This document shows, piece by piece, positions 18,213 through 24,508 of a stretch of 30,071 nt of DNA. Origin of the DNA: a virus. The translations under genes and the position numbers were made by a program. Location: positions 1 through 30,071 of IMG/VR virus record IMGVR_UViG_3300042528_000294; one strand, given 5' to 3'. The notes under the pieces were generated by a model. The model did no database searches. It worked only from the letters and a program-made list of their open reading frames with translations, and was not told the DNA's origin. The stretch's first letter is position 1. Every line of letters begins with the position of its first letter.

Positions 18213-18531
18213 AGAGGATCAGCTTTTGTAGATCCTCGTCAAGGATCTCGCGCTTCAGCACAGGAATGTCACCTGGGCGGAACAGCTTTTCACCGTTCTC
18301 ATCAAGTGCCTTGGAGACAAGCAGCTGCATTGCAAAGTCGCTGGCGTTGTCAGACCTTGCATCTTTCTGGGCTTTTTCACGCTCGGCTGCTGTCAGCGGC
18401 GTAACGTAAAAAACAAATTCATCGCCATTGCTAAGCAGAACTTCTTGCTTGATCGGCTCAAAATTTGCTGCCTTGCGAAGACGGTCAATAGCCCTGATAG
18501 GACCAGTGGCTTGGGCTGGTGCGTTTGCCAT
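18157..18531 (-). CDS. Tail assembly chaperone, gpG-like, 124 aa
   Basis: MANAPAQATGPIRAIDRLRKAANFEPIKQEVLL, then 'EFVFYVTPLTAAEREKAQKDA' and an acidic tail 'SEDEAEADSKSD'. Small soluble helical proteins of this type, with 'F-x-V-x-P-L-T-x-x-E-R', lie just before the tape measure in siphophages and serve as tail assembly chaperones. They bind the tape measure and recruit tube subunits. The stop at 18157-18159 lies inside an overlapping frame that encodes the T domain, the classic G/GT arrangement. The ATG at 18531 follows a 54-nt gap after the 439-aa gene. Confidence 0.8.
   Translation of the reverse strand: MANAPAQATGPIRAIDRLRKAANFEPIKQEVLLSNGDEFVFYVTPLTAAEREKAQKDARSDNASDFAMQLLVSKALDENGEKLFRPGDIPVLKREILDEDLQKLILCALRPNSEDEAEADSKSD
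18165..18201 (-). promoter_or_regulatory. Candidate +1 translational frameshift sites for the G-T fusion
   Basis: Within the overlap two spots allow a +1 slip. At 18201-18198 the G frame reads CGT CCC AAT, and CCC-A is a known type of +1 slip (Pro tRNA re-pairing on CCA). At 18168-18165 the frame reads AGC AAA AGC GAT TGA; Lys tRNA on AAA can move one base forward and still pair with AAA, followed by GCG ATT GAG in the T frame just 9 bases before the G stop. No X-XXY-YYZ heptamer would give the T frame, since a -1 slip enters the third frame. Confidence 0.4.
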
Positions 18532-18585
18532 AAAGAAAACGTGGTCAGCCCAAAGCCTACTGCACTATCATCTAATTGACAATGA

Positions 18586-19905
18586 TCAGCGCGTCACTTC
18601 CTCCCAGTCGATATTGCCGTAGACATTGCTTGCGCTAGTGTCACAAGAAACAGCGACAGTAAACGTCTGCGGAACAGATGTAAAACTATTTCTTTCAAGT
18701 TGAAGCTCAAAAATCTCCTGACGCAAAATATTTGCCATTGATGCCGACTGGTTGGACGAAGAGAAATAGCCGGAAGCGACCACTTCACCACCAGTTAGAG
18801 AAGTTGAGGTGATGTTGTATTCAACAGATGAGTCACTTCCTCCGCTTAGCCAGTTGCCGCCAGTCACAGCGCCACCCAGAACAATCTCCCACTTGTAATG
18901 GTGGCCATTGCCAACACCCAAAAGAGATGCGGCGGTAGGAATGACAATAGAAGAAAGCTCAGTGGTTTTTAAGCGCAAAGAAACGACTGGGTATTTCACG
19001 CCAGCCGTAGCTAGCGCGTAAAGTGAATTAATTGCGGTTCCAATTGTTTTTTGTTGGCCGCGCAACTCATAGCCACCCTCAGAAAGAACCGTCGAGCAGA
19101 TCTGCTTGAAAGTACTGGAGCTGGCAGTAGCCGCAGTATTTGTAATTTCGTAACGAATCGGGAGACAGGCAGTACCAATATGCGTTGTGCTCAATATATT
19201 TGCATGATGAAACTCATGACAAACGACGGGCTCACCATTAATCACAAAGCCCATACGCACTGTTCCAACACCAAGCCACTCGATGTCGGTAAAGAGAATT
19301 TGCGCCGCATCAACATCAAGCGTGATGCGAGAAGCTCCATTGCCATCAAGCTTGTCAACATTCCATCCCGTATCACTTCCGCCGTAAACACCGCCAAAGC
19401 GGCTGATTTTTGTTTCTACAAGAGAACCACTAGTAGAAGTACGGCGAACAAAACAAAGGCTGTTTTCATTGGCCCCAAGCTCAAGATAGTAGCCGCTGAC
19501 GGTATCAAAATAGCCAACGCGCTGACGAAGCCCTGTTTTTGGCGTAGCAAAAACAAAGCTATTCATCACAAGCAGCGACTTGCCAGGCTGATAAGCAAAC
19601 ACCCGCTTGGTTTCACGCAGTACCTGAGACCCAGAAGCTGTTGTTACGGCAAGATCAACGGAACCATGATTTGCGTTGAAGCTAGCAGAACCACTCGTAG
19701 CTGTTGAAGTATTCCAAAGCCCGTTATCGGCAAAACGATGACTGGAATCAAAGAGAGTTAACGGCGAGGAAATGCGCAATCTCCCAAAGGCATCAACGGA
19801 TGACCTTGAAAAACTTGCATCAACGGCAAGGCGTCCTTCGCTGGTGGCATTAATTTCTTTTGCAGCGCCAGTCGGCAAAGTACCGTGAACAACAGCATCA
19901 GGCAT
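18586..19905 (-). CDS. Virion structural protein with DAFGRLR motif, 439 aa
   Basis: MPDAVVHGTLPTGAAKEINATSEGRLAV, then 'SVDAFGRLRISSPLTLFDSSHRFADNGLW', a block I recognise from a large family of phage structural proteins (pattern DAFGRLRVSxPxTLFDS) common in marine phages, including cyanophages. The rest is a long beta-rich stretch with 'VRMGFVINGEPVVCHEFHHAN' and 'NGHHYKWEIVLGG', ending 'YGNIDWEEVTR'. No enzyme motif is evident. It lies between the tail tube gene and the chaperones, separated from the former by a strong terminator, so it is likely made in smaller amounts. A decoration or whisker-like tail protein is plausible but not shown. Confidence 0.8.
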   Translation of the reverse strand: MPDAVVHGTLPTGAAKEINATSEGRLAVDASFSRSSVDAFGRLRISSPLTLFDSSHRFADNGLWNTSTATSGSASFNANHGSVDLAVTTASGSQVLRETKRVFAYQPGKSLLVMNSFVFATPKTGLRQRVGYFDTVSGYYLELGANENSLCFVRRTSTSGSLVETKISRFGGVYGGSDTGWNVDKLDGNGASRITLDVDAAQILFTDIEWLGVGTVRMGFVINGEPVVCHEFHHANILSTTHIGTACLPIRYEITNTAATASSSTFKQICSTVLSEGGYELRGQQKTIGTAINSLYALATAGVKYPVVSLRLKTTELSSIVIPTAASLLGVGNGHHYKWEIVLGGAVTGGNWLSGGSDSSVEYNITSTSLTGGEVVASGYFSSSNQSASMANILRQEIFELQLERNSFTSVPQTFTVAVSCDTSASNVYGNIDWEEVTR

Positions 19906-19920
19906 GACTAGGTTCCTAGA

Positions 19921-19948
19921 AAAAAGAAAAGCCCCGCCGAAGCGGGGC
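19921..19948 (-). terminator. Strong intrinsic terminator after the major tail protein (UUCG family)
   Basis: Minus-strand RNA GCCCCGC-UUCG-GCGGGGC, a perfect 7-bp stem with the very stable C(UUCG)G loop, followed by UUUUCUUUUU. It lies 17 nt beyond the major tail protein stop and 15 nt before the next start codon. Same design as the hairpins at 23089-23106 and 24473-24490. Confidence 0.9.
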
Positions 19949-19965
19949 AGTGAACTTGATCAAAC

Positions 19966-20763
19966 TCAAGCGGTAACAGCGGACAGGTCGAAGGTCGGCT
20001 GATCCACAGGACGGAAGTTGATGCTCACCTGCTGGCCATCATCCGGGTTAACGGCGAGAGAAGCAGAGGTCAGAGCAACCTGCATGTAGATCGAACGGCT
20101 CAAGGCATTGCTGACCGTGCCACCGCTGATCACTTGGTCAACGTAAAGACGGACGCTAGCGCCAACTTGCTTACGCAGCAGCACGTCCTGGATGATCCGG
20201 TTTGCAGTGGAGGCATCCTCATCCGTCATGTAAACGGTTGCAGAACCAGTGGCTTCAGCAAAGCCAGGGATGAAGGTACGGAAGGGCACGAACTGGCCAG
20301 GAGCCTTACCGATGGTGGTAACGTCGATCTCAGTACGAGAGATCTCAAGGCTCCAGTCACGAACCTCTGCAACAGAGGAGAAGTCGGCGTAGTAAACCTC
20401 AAACTTGTTGGGAGAGGCAAGAGTGCCGTCATCCGAGAAGTTGATGTTTGCACCACCCTGAGTAGCAGAAACAGTCAGGGCGCCAGTTCCATTGTTGTAG
20501 GAAGTGACGTAGTAAGTGCTGCTGGTGCTCAAGCTGCCAGCAGACAGGGCGGGCATCACGTTGGACGCATCAGGCGTCACAGTTGCGCCCGTAGTCGGGT
20601 TATAAATACGGAACTTGACAGGATCGCCCGCAAGGAAGTTCAGGGAGGGGCTGATCGAGATCACATCAGTGGTGGTATTGATGGCAGATTCGATGAAGCC
20701 ATCAATCGTACCGGCTGGCTTGTAGTAAAAAGCGCCGGAAATGCCGGACAGAACGGTTGCCAT
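19966..20763 (-). CDS. Major tail protein (tail tube), 265 aa
   Basis: MATVLSGISGAFYYKPAG start. The core tube fold is split: the first strands, then an inserted region of about residues 25-125 ('INTTTDVISISPSLNFLAGD' and 'STYYVTSYNNGTGALTVSA'), then 'VRDWSLEISRTEIDVTTIG' at about 133, 'ATGSATVYMTDED' and a final 'DDGQQVSINFRPVDQPTFD'. The order W-S-L-x-x-S/R-T-E-I-D-V-T-T and G-S-A-T-V is typical of siphophage tube proteins that stack as hexamer rings. It follows the tail terminator and precedes the chaperones, as expected, and has its own terminator directly after it, consistent with high expression. Two smaller paralogues occur at 3982-5285. No clear ribosome binding site precedes the ATG. 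Confidence 0.88.
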   Translation of the reverse strand: MATVLSGISGAFYYKPAGTIDGFIESAINTTTDVISISPSLNFLAGDPVKFRIYNPTTGATVTPDASNVMPALSAGSLSTSSTYYVTSYNNGTGALTVSATQGGANINFSDDGTLASPNKFEVYYADFSSVAEVRDWSLEISRTEIDVTTIGKAPGQFVPFRTFIPGFAEATGSATVYMTDEDASTANRIIQDVLLRKQVGASVRLYVDQVISGGTVSNALSRSIYMQVALTSASLAVNPDDGQQVSINFRPVDQPTFDLSAVTA

Positions 20764-20821
20764 GACAAAACAGGGGTAGTGGCTTTAGTGGGCACTGCCC
20801 AGCTACAGACAGGCTAGCAAT

Positions 20822-21250
20822 TCATTTCACACTTGCCTGCCAACCTGTATCAAGCCTTCCCATAAAATGAGAGTAATCATCAAGTGTTTGAAAGAATGGC
20901 CCTCTAATTTCACTTGTTCTTACATAAACACCAGAAGAAGCCTTTTTTGATAAATTTATTTCATCAATAACATCCTTCGCAACTTCTAGCATTTTCTGAC
21001 AGCGAGCCGGTCCGTATCCCTTTTCAGAGAAGCATCGAATAATTAAAGCCCCCCTTGGGTAATCCCAAGACCTAGCAAGCGCGGACTCGGTGGTGACACC
21101 AAAAGTTAGGTTGACTCGCACGTATTCTTTTGGTGGATCAGGCGGAACAAAAGTGATGTTGTCGAAATAGACAGGGATTGGAGGAGTTTGCGAATTAAAG
21201 GCGCTGAGCAGTGGGCCTTCAATTTTGGCGCGAATGGCTTGATAGTTCAT
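20822..21250 (-). CDS. Tail terminator protein (DUF4128-like), 142 aa
   Basis: MNYQAIRAKIEGPLLSAFNSQTPPIPVYFDNITF, then 'YVRVNLTFGVTTES' and 'RGALIIRCFSEKGYGPARCQKMLEVAKDVID', ending with 'GPFFQTLDDYSHFMGRLDTGWQA'. This matches the pattern of tail terminator proteins (lambda gpU and DUF4128 type), which cap the finished tail and join it to the head: N-terminal helix, beta strands with R-G-x-L-x-I/V, a long helix, and a last strand. It sits directly before the tube gene. Start ATG overlaps the preceding stop as TAATG. Family naming is by pattern and position. Confidence 0.78.
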   Translation of the reverse strand: MNYQAIRAKIEGPLLSAFNSQTPPIPVYFDNITFVPPDPPKEYVRVNLTFGVTTESALARSWDYPRGALIIRCFSEKGYGPARCQKMLEVAKDVIDEINLSKKASSGVYVRTSEIRGPFFQTLDDYSHFMGRLDTGWQASVK

Positions 21251-21834
21251 TAGAAGCTCCCCACAAAGCCAGCCGAAAAACCCCGACGAAGATCAATTGT
21301 TAGACCTCCGCCTTGGGTGTAGTTGATATACCAATCCAATGGCGCGGTAGCAGTTCCGGGGTTCCCATCTCCAAACCCAGCGCTATCGAGATCGCCTCTC
21401 AAATGCAAAGTCTGATCGCCATTGTCATTAGTCGGCCTCCAGCCAATGAACTTATTTGGCTTTACGGGTTCGCCAACTTGCTTAAAGGTACTTGCCTCCC
21501 CGTCAATGGCAATATTGGCGTGTTCGGATGTATTAATAAATTGAAACTTTTTCACGCCACTGTTAATATATTTTTCGACAGTCGTTACACGAATATCTTT
21601 TTTGCTGTATTCATAAACACCGCCAGATGGACCGGGACCACCACCAGACTGCCCTTCTGGAACGAAGCGCCAGGATGCAGAAAATTCACCACTCCAAGCT
21701 GGTCCTTCTTTTGCCAGTCCATTCATTGTTTCTATCGCCGCACTCTGAATACCTCTAGCCAACTGCCTGTTAATTTGTTTCATCAGGTCATTTGCTATTC
21801 CCTTTTCAAGTCCACCGCCCTTGAATTTGGCCAT
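21250..21834 (-). CDS. Neck / tail completion protein (gp10-like), 194 aa
   Basis: 'MAKFKGGGLEKGIANDLMKQ', then 'RGIQSAAIETMNGLAKEGPAWSGEFSASWRFVP', later 'FINTSEHANIAIDG' and 'RRGFSAGFVGSF' at the end. A helix followed by S/T-G-x-F/L-x-x-S-W and then 'N-x-x-x-Y/H-A' is the usual outline of HK97-gp10-like neck proteins, which sit between the head-closure protein and tail terminator. Location in the connector block (after the 125-aa gene, before the tail terminator) agrees. One base separates it from the upstream stop (TGA-T-ATG). At 194 aa it is somewhat longer than many relatives because of a Gly/Pro-rich loop near residues 60-75. Confidence 0.7.
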   Translation of the reverse strand: MAKFKGGGLEKGIANDLMKQINRQLARGIQSAAIETMNGLAKEGPAWSGEFSASWRFVPEGQSGGGPGPSGGVYEYSKKDIRVTTVEKYINSGVKKFQFINTSEHANIAIDGEASTFKQVGEPVKPNKFIGWRPTNDNGDQTLHLRGDLDSAGFGDGNPGTATAPLDWYINYTQGGGLTIDLRRGFSAGFVGSF

Positions 21835-21835
21835 A

Positions 21836-22213
21836 TCAACTCAGCCTCGCAACTACTGAGTGCATTATAGGATTGTCGCCACGGTACGAAAACATGCCAA
21901 TAATTTTTGCGGTGCGAGTAGAGCCATTTTGCAAATACTTAATTAAATCAGTCGTCTGCGGATAATACCCAGACAGAGCATCGGCGGCAAAGATGATTTT
22001 TACATCAGTCTGCTGATAAAGCCCCTGCATCTCTTCTGGCTTTAATTCAGAAATGACAATCTTGATCGGAATCTCCGAGGAGTATCCCATCACAGTCCCG
22101 GTCTCAGGATTGTATGTTTGATTCTGAGATGCTTTTACATAAGTCGCATTGATTCCAAACTGACTAATCAGTGGCCCTGGAATTGAAGAAAAAATGTTGT
22201 CAACAAGTGCCAT
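21836..22213 (-). CDS. Head-tail adaptor / head closure protein, 125 aa
   Basis: 'MALVDNIFSSIPGPLISQFG', then 'YVKASQNQTYNPETGTVMGYSSEIPIKIVISE', then 'VKIIFAADALSGYYPQTTDLI' and 'TRTAKIIGMFSYRGDNPIMHSVVARL'. The outline of short helix, beta barrel with Y-N-P-x-T-G, D-x-I-x-x-x-G and a final V-A-R-L strand resembles small phage head-closure proteins such as lambda gpFII or SPP1 gp16. It lies between the DnaT-like connector and the neck protein. The call rests on position and general fold pattern. No nucleotide-binding or catalytic motifs are present. Confidence 0.7.
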   Translation of the reverse strand: MALVDNIFSSIPGPLISQFGINATYVKASQNQTYNPETGTVMGYSSEIPIKIVISELKPEEMQGLYQQTDVKIIFAADALSGYYPQTTDLIKYLQNGSTRTAKIIGMFSYRGDNPIMHSVVARLS

Positions 22214-22219
22214 GGCTTA

Positions 22220-22879
22220 TCACAGCGGATTGCTGTACCACCCGCCACGAGCAGGGAACACCTGCCCACCAGCAAAGCGAATGCGATTCGGCCTAAATGC
22301 AGCGTTTCCATAATAAGGATCAATTCTTGCGGTACTACTGCGGCTCAGATAAGGTTGATTAAAGCTTGGATCAATTATGTAACGATACAAAATATCCATC
22401 GCAAACGGCGGAATGTAATCAACGCCGGTCTGCGGCATATCGCCCTGCTTGAACTTTACGCGCAGTGCCCCATCGCCAAGTTCGACTTCTTCGTATTGAT
22501 TCGTACCGAGAAGATTTGCGCCGCCATCATTCACAGCAACCGCTGTGTAGCCACCACCGCTACCAAGAAACGCAGCCATGTAGGCGACTGCAATTTCAAA
22601 ATCAATAGGGAGAGCCTCAGTCGTAAGCTGTCGCCCGTCAACTTTGATCAATCGCGGCCAAGACAACGACTGTGTTTCGTCAAGAACTCGCCCCTTCCAC
22701 TTCAAGGGGTTGATTGTCATTGTCGCAGCAACAAGCGTCTGCTCTTTTTGCGTATTACTCAACGCAAGCCAAGCTGTAATACCGGCGCTTGCTGGCAATT
22801 CACCAAGCAACGACACGGCCCTCGCAACGCTCAGGAAGGAGTTGGCATTAGCAGCTCCCAGTGTCGATACGAAGGCCAT
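22220..22879 (-). CDS. Head-tail connector, phage 'DnaT-like' family, 219 aa
   Basis: 'MAFVSTLGAANANSFLSVARAVSLLGELP' then 'ITAWLALSNTQKEQTLVAATMTINPLKWKG' and 'SLSWPRLIKVDGR', then 'FEIAVAYMAAFLG' and a C-terminal extension with 'DYIPPFAMDILYRYIID'. The L-x-W-P-R motif after a W-x-x-x-x-x-x-x-x-K-x-x-x-L helix is typical of the family labelled putative DnaT-like in databases. In phages it occupies the adaptor position below the portal. Despite the name I see no evidence of a replication role; the position (first connector after the capsid gene) argues for a head-tail adaptor. The start at 22879 lies 20 nt after the stop of the 55-aa gene. Confidence 0.75.
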   Translation of the reverse strand: MAFVSTLGAANANSFLSVARAVSLLGELPASAGITAWLALSNTQKEQTLVAATMTINPLKWKGRVLDETQSLSWPRLIKVDGRQLTTEALPIDFEIAVAYMAAFLGSGGGYTAVAVNDGGANLLGTNQYEEVELGDGALRVKFKQGDMPQTGVDYIPPFAMDILYRYIIDPSFNQPYLSRSSTARIDPYYGNAAFRPNRIRFAGGQVFPARGGWYSNPL

Positions 22880-22898
22880 GTGCGTGCCTCTCTAGGGC

Positions 22899-23066
22899 TC
22901 AGCCCTTGACAGTAGTGGTCTTGGACTTAGCAGTGCTCACAGGCGCCTTCTTGGGCTCCTCAGCGGGCACTGGTGCAGGACAAGCGGCAGGAGCTTCGGC
23001 CTCAGCCTCTACTTGCAGCTTTGCCTCTTCTTGCTCACGAGCAAGTCGGAAAGTGGTAATCGACAT
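22899..23066 (-). CDS. Short charged Ala/Pro/Lys-rich protein after the capsid gene, 55 aa
   Basis: An ATG at 23066 opens a frame of 55 codons ending in TGA at 22899. It reads MSITTFRLAREQEEAKLQVEA, then a Pro/Ala/Glu-rich stretch 'PAACPAPVPAEEPKKAPV' and a Lys/Thr tail 'TAKSKTTTVKG'. It is probably disordered apart from a helical N-terminus. It fills the only coding space between capsid and connector genes and lies after the capsid terminator, so it is transcribed at a reduced level. Similar short acidic-then-basic proteins follow capsid genes in other phages, but I recognise no specific family. It could be a head assembly or decoration peptide. I consider it real because of spacing, the plausible start and biased composition. 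Confidence 0.6.
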   Translation of the reverse strand: MSITTFRLAREQEEAKLQVEAEAEAPAACPAPVPAEEPKKAPVSTAKSKTTTVKG

Positions 23067-23082
23067 GGCAGTTACTTGATAG

Positions 23083-23106
23083 TTGAAAGCCCCTCCGAAG
23101 AGGGGC
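23083..23106 (-). terminator. Intrinsic terminator / attenuator after the major capsid gene (UUCG family)
   Basis: Minus-strand RNA GCCCCUC-UUCG-GAGGGGC, a perfect 7-bp stem with UUCG loop, starting 17 nt after the capsid stop. The U tract is weak (UUUCAACU), so it may be a partial terminator or a 3' end stabiliser for capsid mRNA. Confidence 0.8.
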
Positions 23107-23123
23107 CGTTACTACAGCAACGA

Positions 23124-24107
23124 TCAGATGTAGCAGCGCAGCTGCGTGATCCGAATGTTGCGGTTGTCGGTGAACACCTTGCTCCAGTTGGAACCAGTAG
23201 CAAGCTCGGCATTGGAAGGCGAGTTGCCAGCGGCATTACCAACCCAGCTGATACCGTTGGGATGCACCAGATAGTGCGTCCGGTTGATCAGGTAGTCGAT
23301 ACCCTTCAGGGAATCGCGGTCGGTTTCCAGAGGAGACTTGGCAGGAGCAGTTGCAAAAGCAAATGCGCCAGGGCCAAAGAAGTAGGTGTGCAGCACGTCA
23401 GCACCACCAGTGCCAGCGCCAGCATCGACAGGCAGGGTGTCATCAACGAACACCGGGCGACCCAGATAGGTACCCAGCTCAAGGCGTTGAGCGGACAGGC
23501 GGGTGTCGAGCTGAGAGGTGCTGGAAGCAGGAACAATCAGATCCAGCTTCATCAGGGCGTAATACACACGGGAGTGCATCAGAACGCCAGTCAGCTCCTG
23601 ACCTGCATCACCCAGCTTGGCGATAGCATCAACCATCACGCTCTGAGAGAGCTGAGTGGAAGTGCCGCCAGCAGCGTGAGAAGAGGTCAGAGGACCGCCA
23701 GTTGCAAACAGACCCTTGATCACGTTGATCAGGGAAGTTTGCATGTCACGCACCCAGTACTGACCGGTGCGACGAGCAATGGCCTGCATGGGGTCCGAAC
23801 CAGCCAGTTCACCAGCCAGGTCCGAGGCTTTCCAAGCCTTACCACGCATGTTGCGAACGCCGGTCTGCACATCACCAGCCAGAGTGGCGGCGGTCAGACC
23901 AACGGTGTCGTCAAGGATCTCCGAATCGCCGGAGAGATCACCGAAGAAAGGCAGATCAATCGTCTTGCCGCCTTTGGCGAACTCAGCCTGAATAGCGGAG
24001 TTGGTAACCATCAGGCCAGAAGTGACCAGAGCGTTACGGTTTTGCAGCTCCTCCTGCTGGTATTCCAGGAAAAGCTGAGGAATGAAGGGAATGCCAGCGA
24101 GGAGCAT
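23124..24107 (-). CDS. Major capsid protein, HK97 fold, 327 aa
   Basis: 'MLLAGIPFIPQLFLEYQQEELQNRNALVTSGL' (N-arm), 'KTIDLPFFGDLSGDSEILDD', 'GKAWKASDLAGELAGSDPMQAIARRTGQYWVRDMQ' (spine helix), 'GVLMHSRVYYALMKLDLI' and 'YLGRPVFVDDTLPV' (A-domain and P-loop strands), and a C-terminal 'FTDNRNIRITQLRCYI'. The H-S-x-V/A-Y-x-x-L and Y-x-G-x-P-V-x-V-D-D signatures are typical of HK97-type capsid proteins of the 'major capsid protein 13-like' kind. At 327 aa it lacks an obvious N-terminal delta domain, which fits the separate scaffold gene at 26875. A GAGG ribosome binding site lies 8 nt before the ATG and can be masked by leader structure. Followed by a UUCG terminator. High confidence. Confidence 0.93.
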   Translation of the reverse strand: MLLAGIPFIPQLFLEYQQEELQNRNALVTSGLMVTNSAIQAEFAKGGKTIDLPFFGDLSGDSEILDDTVGLTAATLAGDVQTGVRNMRGKAWKASDLAGELAGSDPMQAIARRTGQYWVRDMQTSLINVIKGLFATGGPLTSSHAAGGTSTQLSQSVMVDAIAKLGDAGQELTGVLMHSRVYYALMKLDLIVPASSTSQLDTRLSAQRLELGTYLGRPVFVDDTLPVDAGAGTGGADVLHTYFFGPGAFAFATAPAKSPLETDRDSLKGIDYLINRTHYLVHPNGISWVGNAAGNSPSNAELATGSNWSKVFTDNRNIRITQLRCYI

Positions 24108-24221
24108 TGTCTTTGCCTCAAGTGAAAGTATGAACGAGTGCCAGCAGCACTGCTGCTAAGCAAAAGCTTGCGGTACAACCGCGATGCGAGCACTGGGCTC
24201 GACTTCACGAGGCACGGCCTC
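24108..24221 (-). promoter_or_regulatory. Structured 5' leader of the capsid gene: hairpin cluster with maskable RBS
   Basis: The 150-nt gap before the capsid gene holds short hairpins in a row (plus-strand positions): 24209-24221 (gaggc-acg-gcctc), 24187-24201 (cgagc/gctcg), 24170-24182 (gcggt-aca-accgc), 24158-24169 (aagc-aaaa-gctt) and 24143-24157 (agcagc-act-gctgct). The last three abut with no spacer. In addition 24202-24213 pairs with 24115-24129 (5+4+3 bp with bulges of 2 and 1), which would close the four inner hairpins into one multi-branch element. That closing stem includes the capsid GAGG. The 24209-24213 arm can join either the first hairpin or this closing stem, not both. I see no match to a riboswitch class I know, and it is not a tRNA. 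Base pairing is read directly; any regulatory role is inferred. Confidence 0.6.
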
Positions 24222-24257
24222 TAACGATCAAAGAATAGCAAGAAGCCGGAGCGGTGA

Positions 24258-24446
24258 TCACTTTTTCTTGTAGGCAGGCTTGCCTTTTTTCTTGGCTGGC
24301 TTTTTAGCCATTCCACTTTCGCTGGCAGCAATAGCGGCGGCCTGCGCACGAGTCGTCACCTTTTTACCCGAAGACGACTTCAGAGTTCCGGCATAGAACT
24401 CGCGCATCACTTTTGCAAACTTGTCCTGAGACTTGCTCTTTTTCAT
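24258..24446 (-). CDS. Small lysine-rich protein (DUF6496-like), 62 aa
   Basis: MKKSKSQDKFAKVMREFYAGTL, then 'GKKVTTRAQAAAIAASESG' and a Lys/Pro/Ala tail 'KKPAKKKGKPAYKKK'. The pattern K-V-M-x-E-F-x-x-G-x-L...V-x-x-R-x-Q-A-x-A-I-A-x-S-E matches small basic proteins (DUF6496 type) found widely in phages and bacteria. They are probably nucleic-acid associated, but function is unknown. Here it sits just before the capsid leader and just after a terminator. The strong positive charge would suit packaging into the head with DNA; that is a guess from composition. Confidence 0.75.
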   Translation of the reverse strand: MKKSKSQDKFAKVMREFYAGTLKSSSGKKVTTRAQAAAIAASESGMAKKPAKKKGKPAYKKK

Positions 24447-24461
24447 GACGAGTAAGGCAAT

Positions 24462-24490
24462 TTAATAAAAAAGCCCCACCGAAGTGGGGC
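24462..24490 (-). terminator. Intrinsic terminator (UUCG family) after the 96-aa gene
   Basis: Minus-strand RNA GCCCCAC-UUCG-GUGGGGC, a perfect 7-bp stem, followed by UUUUUUAUUAAAUU. It lies 18 nt after the 96-aa gene stop and before the lysine-rich gene. Confidence 0.88.
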
Positions 24491-24508
24491 GTTGCACCTG
24501 AAAATAAA

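Noticed and set aside
19051-20817. Plus-strand open frames of 218 and 227 codons opposite the 439-aa and tail tube genes.
   Set aside because: Antisense to genes with clear family patterns, no ribosome binding site or coherent protein features.
20764-20821. Possible hairpin (TGGGC/GCCCA) between the tail terminator and tail tube genes considered as a terminator.
   Set aside because: Only 5 bp, no U tract on either strand; nothing convincing in the gap.
22220-22879. DnaT-like label taken as evidence for a replication gene.
   Set aside because: Position between capsid and head-closure genes and the L-S-W-P-R motif fit the phage connector family; nothing else in the window belongs to replication.
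23013-24125. Long plus-strand open frame (370 codons) opposite the capsid gene.
   Set aside because: The capsid gene on the minus strand is certain. The antisense product has a shadow-type composition and no domain.
24115-24213. Cloverleaf-like fold in the capsid leader considered as a tRNA or tmRNA.
   Set aside because: It lacks the T-loop GG-TTC-x-A-x-x-CC, anticodon arm geometry and a proper 7-bp acceptor stem. The closing stem is bulged and contains the capsid RBS.
24200-24257. Search for a minus-strand promoter before the capsid leader.
   Set aside because: No -35/-10 pair of acceptable quality was found; TTGCTA and TTTGAT words are present but spacing and partner boxes do not fit.
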